A stretch of 64,000 bases of DNA from Humibacillus sp. DSM 29435 (GTDB lineage: Bacteria; Actinomycetota; Actinomycetes; Actinomycetales; Dermatophilaceae). The stretch spans positions 62,001-126,000 of the forward strand of contig NZ_MAST01000005.1 in the NCBI RefSeq assembly GCF_001758225.1. Direction: 5' to 3'. Below, piece by piece: positions 30,486-37,539 of the stretch (position 1 is the first letter of the stretch; the number at the start of each line of letters is the position of its first letter). Below the pieces are notes generated by a model. It saw nothing but the letters and a program-made list of their open reading frames with translations, was not told the DNA's origin and did not search any database. The position numbers and the translations under genes are program-made.

Positions 30486-31706
30486 ATGGATGCTGTGAAC
30501 ACAGGACACGACAGAGACGAGCCGCGACGCAGCGCTGGAGGCATCTCCAGACGCACTCTCGTGGGGCTGGCCGGAGGCGTCCCCCTTCTGTGGCTCGCCT
30601 CGACTCCCGCCCGAGCAGCCGGTCGAGGGCAGGCCGCCGCTCGGCTCACGAGTGTGGGTACGGCTCGCACCAGCGGTGCCAACGTCAATGGCCAGCTGGG
30701 AACCGGGAGCCCGAGTGGTCGGCTGACGTTCGGATCGGTCACACCATCCCCGCAGCTCGTCGAGGTCGCCGGTGGCCGCGAGCATGCCTTGGCCCTTGAC
30801 ACCTCAGGCCAAGTCCTCGCGTGGGGTGACAACGCCAAGGGTCAGGTGGGAGTGGGCTCCCGAGTGGACCGCACCACGCTGACCGTCGTTGCGGGCCTAC
30901 CCGTCGCCGTGACCGTGGCGTGCGGCCACTACCACTCGGCTGCCGTGCTGGCCGACGGCACGGTGCGCACGTGGGGGATGAACCTCAGAGGACAGCTCGG
31001 CGATGGCAGCACGACCAACCGCCTCTCTCCCGTCGCAGTCCCCGGTCTGACGAACGTCGTGATGGTCAGAGGTGGCGCCGACATGACCGTGGCCCTGCTG
31101 GCGGACGGAACGCTGCGAACGTGGGGCCTGGGCAGCGAAGGACAGCTGGGCAACGGGGGCCTCGCCTCGAGCCGCGTACCCGTCAAGGTCGCGGGCCTGA
31201 CGGACGTGGTCGACATGGCCGGCGGACGTGACCACTTCGTCGCTGTCCGCTCCGATGGCACGGTGTGGGCCTGGGGCCGCAACAAGTCCGGCAGCCTCGG
31301 CGACGGCACCAAGGTGAACCGCTCGACTCCCGTCCGGTGCGGCACCCTCACCGGCGCCGTGCAGGTCGCCGCCGGTGCAGACCACAGCCTGGCGCGCCTG
31401 GCCGACGGCTCGGTCTGGGCCTGGGGCGAGAGCGGACGCGGTCAGACCGGAACGGGCTCCAAGATGGATCGCACGACGCCGGTTCGGGTCACCGGGGTTC
31501 CGGCCGCCAAGGCCATCGGTTGCGGACGCGATCACGCGCTCGTGTGCACCAACGCCGGTGAGCTCTGGGGGTGGGGCATGAACGACTTCGGTCAACTCGG
31601 CGACGGCAGCACGACCACCCGTCTGAGTCCCGTCAAGGCATCGGTGACAGGCACGCCGGCCATGGCGCACGGTGGGCGCAACTACTCCGTGGTGCTCGCA
31701 ACCTGA
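30486..31706 (+). CDS. Tat-exported RCC1-repeat beta-propeller protein
   Basis: 406 residues. ISRRTLVGLAGGVPLLWLASTPARAAG (residues about 19-45) is a twin-arginine signal peptide with an ARA-type cleavage site, so it is probably exported folded. The rest is seven RCC1 repeats of about 50 residues, each with a WGxNxxGQLGxG-like core (GANVNGQLGTG, AWGDNAKGQVGVG, TWGMNLRGQLGDG, TWGLGSEGQLGNG, AWGRNKSGSLGDG, AWGESGRGQTGTG, GWGMNDFGQLGDG). That count predicts one complete seven-bladed propeller. No enzyme domain or anchor is present. Function unknown; a binding or scaffold role outside the cell is likely. GAGGGAGA precedes the ATG. Divergent from pyrR. Confidence 0.9.
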   Translation: MDAVNTGHDRDEPRRSAGGISRRTLVGLAGGVPLLWLASTPARAAGRGQAAARLTSVGTARTSGANVNGQLGTGSPSGRLTFGSVTPSPQLVEVAGGREHALALDTSGQVLAWGDNAKGQVGVGSRVDRTTLTVVAGLPVAVTVACGHYHSAAVLADGTVRTWGMNLRGQLGDGSTTNRLSPVAVPGLTNVVMVRGGADMTVALLADGTLRTWGLGSEGQLGNGGLASSRVPVKVAGLTDVVDMAGGRDHFVAVRSDGTVWAWGRNKSGSLGDGTKVNRSTPVRCGTLTGAVQVAAGADHSLARLADGSVWAWGESGRGQTGTGSKMDRTTPVRVTGVPAAKAIGCGRDHALVCTNAGELWGWGMNDFGQLGDGSTTTRLSPVKASVTGTPAMAHGGRNYSVVLAT

Positions 31707-31819
31707 CGGCGAGCCCACTCGACGCTGACGGCACGACGCGCGGTTCACAGACGGCACAGCGCGCTTCACGTCGGCCCGGTCCCCGCCTTGCCCACGTCAC
31801 CCCCCGCAGACCCGGTCGG

Positions 31820-34033
31820 TCAGGGTGAGGTCGCGGAGTCCTTCGCGACACGGAGCAGCTCGACCAGGCCGGCTGCGTACTCCTGCGACTCTGCATGGGC
31901 CTCGTCGTACGTCGGCTGGAAGCCGACCCCCTCCCACTGCTGGGTGGTCGGGTTCCACAGGTCGTTACCGACCTCGAAGTCCCAGGCGTAGATACCGAAC
32001 TCGTAGTAGAGCTGGTCGGCCGAGTTGCCACCGGCGCTGTAGAGCACGTCGGTGACGGGGCCGGTGTTCGACGGCCAGGTCACGGTGCCGCGGTAGCTGC
32101 TGATGGCGCCGACGATTCGCTTGGCGGCCGACAGGAACTCGGCGGACTGTTCGGCATCAGGGCGAGGCAACGTGATCCGGCCGGGCAGGGAGTAGGCGCC
32201 GGGGGGCCACATGAAGTAGCCCCCGTAGCTGTGCACGTTCATCGCGTAGCGGATGTTGGAGTGGTCCTTGGCCAGCGAGATGACGTTGCTGCTCTCGGCC
32301 TCCGACAGCTCACCGGTACCCGCGGCCACGGTCGAGAGGCAGTCGGTCGAGGCTCCGACGTACCCGTCGAAGATCGATCCCACGGTGTAGTTGCGGTTGA
32401 CATCGACGCCGAACCGGTTGCGGTTCTTGGGGTCTCGGGCTGCGCCGGTGCAGTAGTTGTCCATGTTCTTGCGCTGGAAGTTGTAGTCGTTGAAGGAGTA
32501 GTTGGCTCCGTCGGGGTTGGTGACGGGCAACACGAAGACGTCGACGGCATCCAGCAGCTTCGCGGTCTCGGGGTCACTGGCCGCGTTCGCGAGCAGGCGC
32601 TCGGCGAACTCCATCGTGACCAGCGGTGTCGCCCACTCGCGGGCGTGCTCCTGGCTGTAGACGAGCACGCCGGGCCGGCTGCCGTCACGATGAGAACCGA
32701 TGCGCAGGGCCTTGACCGGCCACGGACGGCTGAGCCCCGAGGTGGTCAGTCCGTCGCTGAGACGAACGGGCGCCACGACGGGCATCGGCTTTCCGGTCGA
32801 GCCGTCCTCGACGAAGGCGTTGAACCGCTGCGGGTACTTCGCGGCGATGAAGGCCGCGACCTCGTCGGTCGTGCTGATCACCGCACCGTCGGCACCGGTG
32901 GCGAGCGTGACGGTCAGCACGCGGTCGCGGAACGTCGCCGACAGGGGCCGGTTCGCCCGGTCTCCCGCCACCGTCTTGACCTGCAGGCCGTTGCCGCCCG
33001 ACGAGCCGAACGCACGGCTCTCGACGACGATCGCGGCATCCGCGGGGTTGCCCAGGTAGGCGGCGGCGGTGCGGCGGTAGCCGTTGGTCCGGTTCGGCAG
33101 GTCGACGAGGTCGACGAGGTTCGGATACTGACGCGCGAGCCGTCGCAGGCGCGCCTGCACGTCGACCGGTGTCATGTACGCCGAGATGAAGTCCTGCTGG
33201 TAGCCGGCCGGAGCCGGTGGCGGCGTGGCACCCGGCCACGCGCGCGGGGCCTTGACCGCAGTGCCACCCAGGCTGGACGTGGCCACGAGACGCACCGGTG
33301 CGGCCGGAACGCCCTGAGGGAGGGCGACGTGGTACTGGTACTCACCAGCGTCGACGAAGCGCTGCAGCGGGAACGTGCCGGTGCGGCCGTCGGCGCTCTC
33401 CCAGGTCACCTGGATCTCCACGTCGGGGTCCTGGACGGCGGTCGTCGCGACCTCGACCTGCACGAAGCTGCGGCCCTGCGAGCTCCACCAGTAGGCCTGT
33501 AGGAAGTGGAGGGTGTCGACCCCGGCTGAGACAGCCGGCGCCGCCTCGCCCTTCGGCGTCCGGGTCAGGGCGCCGGGAGCCTGCTTGAGCCCCACTGCGG
33601 CCCGGTTCGCTGCGGCCACCTGGCTCGCCCGGAAGTTCGCGCTGCCCTCCCCCTCACGCGAGATCACCTGAAGCACGCTGGCCCCGTGCGAACGCAGGAT
33701 CTCGAGCTGCTGGCCGCTGACCACGACATCGACCAGCGGCGTGCTTGCTACCGAGCCGCCTGCCGTACCGACGACCGAACGCGGAGAGGCGGACGGCTGC
33801 GCCGCGACGTCGGCTCCGGAGCGCACCAGCCGCTCGAGGGCGGCCTGATCGGGAAGGCGCAACCGCACCAGCGCCTCCTGGTCGCCGGTCGGCAAGCCTG
33901 CGGTGATGCCGGTGTGCTGGGCGGCCGGAGCCGCCTCTCCCGGCCCGGCGACCGCGATCGCAGAGGCGGCGACGGTGACGACGGCGGTGACGGCGGTACA
34001 GACGACGAGCAACGGCGGGCGACGCAGAACCAC
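31820..34033 (-). CDS. Secreted zinc carboxypeptidase (M14)
   Basis: 737 residues with a signal peptide (about 1-35, cut near GPGEAAPA). An N-terminal region of about 270 residues has no clear family; the M14 catalytic domain starts near FISAYMTPVDVQARLRRLARQYP. Zinc ligands are His463 and Glu466 in SQEHARE and His601 in NVHSYGG; Glu687 in DFEVG fits the general base, and VDVNRNY is the substrate-binding Asn-Arg. An insert of about 100 residues separates the first strand from HARE, as in other large actinobacterial M14 enzymes. Probably degrades extracellular peptides. The GTG start has AGGAGA six bases upstream. Confidence 0.9.
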   Translation of the reverse strand: MVLRRPPLLVVCTAVTAVVTVAASAIAVAGPGEAAPAAQHTGITAGLPTGDQEALVRLRLPDQAALERLVRSGADVAAQPSASPRSVVGTAGGSVASTPLVDVVVSGQQLEILRSHGASVLQVISREGEGSANFRASQVAAANRAAVGLKQAPGALTRTPKGEAAPAVSAGVDTLHFLQAYWWSSQGRSFVQVEVATTAVQDPDVEIQVTWESADGRTGTFPLQRFVDAGEYQYHVALPQGVPAAPVRLVATSSLGGTAVKAPRAWPGATPPPAPAGYQQDFISAYMTPVDVQARLRRLARQYPNLVDLVDLPNRTNGYRRTAAAYLGNPADAAIVVESRAFGSSGGNGLQVKTVAGDRANRPLSATFRDRVLTVTLATGADGAVISTTDEVAAFIAAKYPQRFNAFVEDGSTGKPMPVVAPVRLSDGLTTSGLSRPWPVKALRIGSHRDGSRPGVLVYSQEHAREWATPLVTMEFAERLLANAASDPETAKLLDAVDVFVLPVTNPDGANYSFNDYNFQRKNMDNYCTGAARDPKNRNRFGVDVNRNYTVGSIFDGYVGASTDCLSTVAAGTGELSEAESSNVISLAKDHSNIRYAMNVHSYGGYFMWPPGAYSLPGRITLPRPDAEQSAEFLSAAKRIVGAISSYRGTVTWPSNTGPVTDVLYSAGGNSADQLYYEFGIYAWDFEVGNDLWNPTTQQWEGVGFQPTYDEAHAESQEYAAGLVELLRVAKDSATSP

Positions 34034-34120
34034 GGTGTTCTCCTAGGTGGCGCAGCGCCGGCCGGGACCCTGTCATCCCTCGTGCACGCGCCAGGTCGAG
34101 GTGCCGAAGTCGACCATGTC

Positions 34121-34141
34121 GGATATATCCCCGTCAAGGGG
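34121..34141. promoter_or_regulatory. Palindrome and hairpin upstream of the M14 gene
   Basis: GGATATATCC (34121-34130) is a perfect AT-rich palindrome in otherwise GC-rich DNA. It is followed at once by CCCC-GTCAA-GGGG (34129-34141). The pair lies about 90 bp before the carboxypeptidase start, in its probable promoter region. An operator is possible. Confidence 0.4.
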
Positions 34142-34194
34142 TCTACTGCTCGGATCGCGCAGCGCTGCGGCCCCTCTGCCGTGAACGACCTGTT

Positions 34195-34225
34195 GGCCGT
34201 CCCCTGACCACGTCAGGGGACGGCC
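34195..34225 (-). terminator. Strong hairpin terminator after agcS
   Basis: Thirteen-base arms (34195-34207 and 34213-34225) pair perfectly around a CCACG loop; the core reads CCGTCCCCTGA. It lies 35 bases past the agcS stop codon. There is no U tract, so it is a GC-only terminator of the kind common in actinobacteria. Confidence 0.7.
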
Positions 34226-34259
34226 TTCACCGGTTGCTGAACGAGCTGGCGGCCGTCGC

Positions 34260-35708
34260 TCAGCGGTCGGCGAACTCCTTGATCTCACCGCTCTGGATGC
34301 GGGCGTAGTACGAGCTGATCGTCGTACGGATCACCTTGGCCAGGAAGTAGAGGCCGATGATGTTGAACACGCCCATCAGGAAGATCATCGAGTCGGAGAA
34401 GTCGATGACCGGGCCCAGGGCAGCAGCCGAACCGATGACGGTGAAGATCACGAAGATGACCTTGAAGATGACCTCGGTCTTCTTGCTCTCACCGAAGAGG
34501 TATGCCGTGGCCTTCATGCCGTAGTACGACCAGCTGATCATCGTGGAGAAGGCGAACATCACGACGGCGATGGCCAACACGACCGGGAACCAGGGCAGCA
34601 CGCTTTCGAACGCCCGCGAGGTCAGTTTGACGCCGCCGATGTCGGGAGCGTCGGGGTCGCGCCAGGCCCCGGTGATCACGATGGTCAACGCCGTCATGGT
34701 GCAGATGACGATGGTGTCGATGAACGGCTCGAGCAGGGCCACGAAGCCCTCGGTGGCCGGTTCCTTGGTCTTCACCGCGGAGTGAGCCACGGCGGCCGAG
34801 CCCAGACCGGCCTCGTTCGAGAAGGCCGCGCGCTGGAAGCCCACGAGCAGCGCTCCGACCGCGCCACCGACGATGCCAGGCCCCGTGAAGGCGCCGGTGA
34901 AGATGTCGCCCGCCGCCGACGGGATGGAGCTGAAGTTGCTGAAGATCACGATGAGACACGCCGAGACGTAGACCGCCGCCATGAAGGGCACGATCTTCTC
35001 GGTGACCTTGGCGATGCTCTTGATGCCACCGATGATGACGGCGCCCACGAGCACGGCGAAGATGACCCCGATGAGCCAGGCGAGGCCGCCGAGAGCGCCG
35101 TCCTGACCGCCGGTGACCTCGATGATCTGGGCCGTGGCCTGGTTCGACTGGAACATGTTGCCGCCACCGAGCGAGCCGCCGATCATGCAGACGGCGAAGC
35201 ACGCGGCGAGAAACTTGCCGAGCTTGCCGCGACCGTTGAGGGCCAGCGCATCGCGCAGGTAGAACATCGGCCCGCCCGAGACGGTGCCGTCGGCGTGCTC
35301 ACGACGGAACTTCACTCCGAGGGTGCACTCGGCCATCTTGGTGCTCATCCCGACGAAGCCGGCGAGAATCATCCACAGGGTGGCACCCGGGCCACCGAGC
35401 GAGATGGCGACGGCGACGCCGGCGATGTTTCCCAGGCCCACGGTGCCCGACACCGCGGTAGCCAGGGCCTGGAAGTGGGTCACCTCACCAGCGTCATCAG
35501 GGTCGGAGTACTTGCCCTTGACGAGGTCGATGGCGTGCTTGAACCCGCGCAGGTTCATGAAGCCGAGCCAGACGGTGAAGAACGAGCCGGCCACCACGAG
35601 CCAGACGACGATGAGCGGCACCTTCACCCCGCCGACCGTCGGGGCGAAGAAGACGATCGAGGTCAGCAGCTCGGAGAACGCGTTGAAGGCGTCGACGACT
35701 ACATCCAT
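34260..35708 (-). CDS. Sodium:alanine/glycine symporter (AGCS family)
   Basis: 482-residue membrane protein with about ten to eleven helices. Family signatures are present: GFMNLRGFKHAIDLVKGKY, ALATAVSGTVGLGNIAGVAVAISLGGPGA with the sodium-binding region, SGGPMFYL, and FQRAAFSNEAGLGSAAVAHSA. It takes up alanine or glycine with sodium. Which amino acid cannot be told. The ATG overlaps the universal stress protein stop by one base (TGATG), so the two are translated together. A strong hairpin follows. Confidence 0.93.
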   Translation of the reverse strand: MDVVVDAFNAFSELLTSIVFFAPTVGGVKVPLIVVWLVVAGSFFTVWLGFMNLRGFKHAIDLVKGKYSDPDDAGEVTHFQALATAVSGTVGLGNIAGVAVAISLGGPGATLWMILAGFVGMSTKMAECTLGVKFRREHADGTVSGGPMFYLRDALALNGRGKLGKFLAACFAVCMIGGSLGGGNMFQSNQATAQIIEVTGGQDGALGGLAWLIGVIFAVLVGAVIIGGIKSIAKVTEKIVPFMAAVYVSACLIVIFSNFSSIPSAAGDIFTGAFTGPGIVGGAVGALLVGFQRAAFSNEAGLGSAAVAHSAVKTKEPATEGFVALLEPFIDTIVICTMTALTIVITGAWRDPDAPDIGGVKLTSRAFESVLPWFPVVLAIAVVMFAFSTMISWSYYGMKATAYLFGESKKTEVIFKVIFVIFTVIGSAAALGPVIDFSDSMIFLMGVFNIIGLYFLAKVIRTTISSYYARIQSGEIKEFADR

Positions 35709-36139
35709 CAGGGCACCACCGTCACGGGAAGGGGGCTCACGTGGACGAGCTTCATCACGACGCTGCCGAAGATCGCTTCTCGCAGCCCGGAGTCACCGGT
35801 GCGGCCCACGACGATGTGGGAGGCCCCGACCTCCTCGGCGATGTCGATGAGGGTCTCCGACGGGTGGCCGTGCCGGATTTGGCTGCTGGCCTTGCGGCCG
35901 GCCGCCTCGACCAGGGCGACCATCGGTGCGATGACCTGCTCGTCGGCGGCCGCGATCTCGGCCTTCCGGCGTGCCGGTCGCTCCTCGTTCTCGACGTTGG
36001 TGTTGAACGAGAACGGGGACCAGTTGATGACGTGGGCGACGACGAGCTGCAGATCTTCTGCAGTGGCTCGTTCGAGCGCGAACTCGACCGCGCGGGTCGA
36101 GGCCTCACTCTTGTCTACCCCGATGAGCACGGTGGCCAT
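35708..36139 (-). CDS. Universal stress protein (UspA family)
   Basis: 143 residues, one Usp domain. It opens with TVLIGVDKSEAST, and the ATP-binding signature G-x2-G-x9-G-S is present as GRTGDSGLREAIFGS, so it is of the nucleotide-binding type. GAGGAGGTTCCC is a strong ribosome binding site at the ATG. It heads a two-gene unit with the AGCS symporter. Usp domains are often fused to or paired with transporters, so a role in gating uptake under energy stress is a fair inference. Confidence 0.93.
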   Translation of the reverse strand: MATVLIGVDKSEASTRAVEFALERATAEDLQLVVAHVINWSPFSFNTNVENEERPARRKAEIAAADEQVIAPMVALVEAAGRKASSQIRHGHPSETLIDIAEEVGASHIVVGRTGDSGLREAIFGSVVMKLVHVSPLPVTVVP

Positions 36140-36216
36140 GGGAACCTCCTCGGCGAATGGAAGGGTCCGAGCGTGCCCGTAACGAGGCTCCGGTTGGCGC
36201 CTCGAAAGCCATCGTG

Positions 36217-36244
36217 ACCGTACTGTGACCCAGCCCACACTCAA
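36217..36244 (-). promoter_or_regulatory. Candidate promoter of the usp-agcS unit
   Basis: On the minus strand TTGAGT (36239-36244), a 16-base spacer, then TACGGT (36217-36222). The -10 lies inside a direct repeat of GGTCAC (36225-36230 and 36214-36219) spaced by one helical turn, which could be a regulator site. The leader would be about 70 nt. Confidence 0.4.
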
Positions 36245-36294
36245 CCGGCGGTCAGGCCTCCCCCAGCCGACTCACATCCTGAGACCGCATCGGG

Positions 36295-36729
36295 TCAGAC
36301 GATGGTCGCCTTGACCTCGGCGAGGCGGCCGAGCAGGCCGTTGACGAAGGCGGGTGAGTCGTCGGTCGACATCTCGGTGGCCAGGCCGACAGCCTCGGAG
36401 ATCGCCACGGCATCCGGGATCTCGTCGTTCCACAGCACCTCCCACGCGCCGAGGCGCAGGATCGCCCGGTCGACGGCCGGCATCCGGTCGAGCGTCCACC
36501 CCTGGCTGTAGTCGGTGAGGGCGGCGTTGATCTCACCCCACCGGCTGGTGACACCCCGCACCAGCTCGGCCGTGTAGGGGTTGTTGCCGGCCCGCGAACC
36601 CAGCGACCCGTCGTCGACGCTGCCCTGGAGCAACCGCTCGTCGAGCAGCGTCTGGGCGTTGAGGCCCCGCTGGTCGGCCTCGAAGAGGATGTCGAGCGCC
36701 CGCGAGCGGGCCTTGGTTCGTGCAGCCAC
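36295..36729 (-). CDS. nusB: Transcription antitermination factor NusB
   Basis: 144 residues, all-helical: RSRALDILFEADQR at the N-terminus, LDRMPAVDRAILRLGAWEVLW, and SEAVGLATEMSTDDSPAFVNGLLGRL at the C-terminus. With NusE(S10) it binds boxA RNA for rRNA antitermination. The GTG start lies 11 bases after efp, the usual efp-nusB pair. Confidence 0.96.
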   Translation of the reverse strand: MAARTKARSRALDILFEADQRGLNAQTLLDERLLQGSVDDGSLGSRAGNNPYTAELVRGVTSRWGEINAALTDYSQGWTLDRMPAVDRAILRLGAWEVLWNDEIPDAVAISEAVGLATEMSTDDSPAFVNGLLGRLAEVKATIV

Positions 36730-36740
36730 GAGCGTGCCGG

Positions 36741-37304
36741 TCAGTCGTTGACGCGGCCGAGGTACGACCCGTCGCGCGTGTCGACCTTGACCCGGGTGCC
36801 CTGCTCGAGGAAGAGCGGCACGTTGATCTGCGCGCCGGTCTCGAGCGTGGCCGGTTTGGTGCCGCCCGTCGAGCGGTCACCCTGCAGACCCGGCTCGGTG
36901 TGGGAGATCTCGAGCACCACCGACGGGGGCAGCTCGACGTAGAGCGGGGCCCCGTCATGGGTGGCAACGATGGCGTTCTGGTTCTCGAGCATGTAGTCGG
37001 CCGCCCCTCCCACCGTCACGCCGGGCACGTTGACCTGGTCGTAGGTGTCGGTGTCCATGAAGACGAAGTCGTCGCCGTCCTTGTAGAGGTAGGCCATCGT
37101 CCGCTTGTCGACGTTGGCCGTCTCGACCTTGGTTCCGGCGTTGAACGTCTTGTCGACGACCTTGCCTGACAGCACCGCCTTGAGCTTGGTGCGCACGAAG
37201 GCGGGGCCCTTGCCGGGCTTGACGTGCTGGAACTCGACGACAGACCAGAGCTGTCCTTCGAGGTTGAGCACCAGGCCGTTCTTCAGGTCGTTGGTCGAAG
37301 CCAT
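36741..37304 (-). CDS. efp: Elongation factor P
   Basis: Rescues ribosomes stalled at polyproline stretches. 187 residues in three beta domains, with [13 protein letters not shown] at the loop tip. The Lys of PGKG is the residue reaching the peptidyl-transferase centre. The flanking prolines are typical of actinobacterial EF-P, which acts without the E. coli lysylation. The ATG at 37304 (MASTND) is preferred over an in-frame start four codons upstream. A perfect 16-bp palindrome lies 42 bp upstream. Confidence 0.97.
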   Translation of the reverse strand: MASTNDLKNGLVLNLEGQLWSVVEFQHVKPGKGPAFVRTKLKAVLSGKVVDKTFNAGTKVETANVDKRTMAYLYKDGDDFVFMDTDTYDQVNVPGVTVGGAADYMLENQNAIVATHDGAPLYVELPPSVVLEISHTEPGLQGDRSTGGTKPATLETGAQINVPLFLEQGTRVKVDTRDGSYLGRVND

Positions 37305-37345
37305 TCCACAAACCACTTTCTGCCGGCGAGCCCGCCCTCACGTGC

Positions 37346-37361
37346 GCCGTGTGCACACGGC
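37346..37361. promoter_or_regulatory. Perfect 16-bp palindrome upstream of efp
   Basis: GCCGTGTGCACACGGC reads the same on both strands. It lies 42 bp before efp and about 180 bp before the divergent HelD-like gene. Position and symmetry fit a dimeric repressor site; no regulator is known. Confidence 0.45.
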
Positions 37362-37539
37362 CGAGCCCCGGTCGTTTCGTCTTTAGGAAGTTGCCGCGCG
37401 AGTCTAGCCGCGCGCGGGCCCGAACCAGCAATCGCCGCAGCTGCCGACGCGGCACCGGTGTACGCTGGCTCGCCCTTGGGTGACCTCCGCACGGGCGGGG
37501 CGACGACTGCCGCGGGGGCGATAGGTGAAGGGGTGGCCG

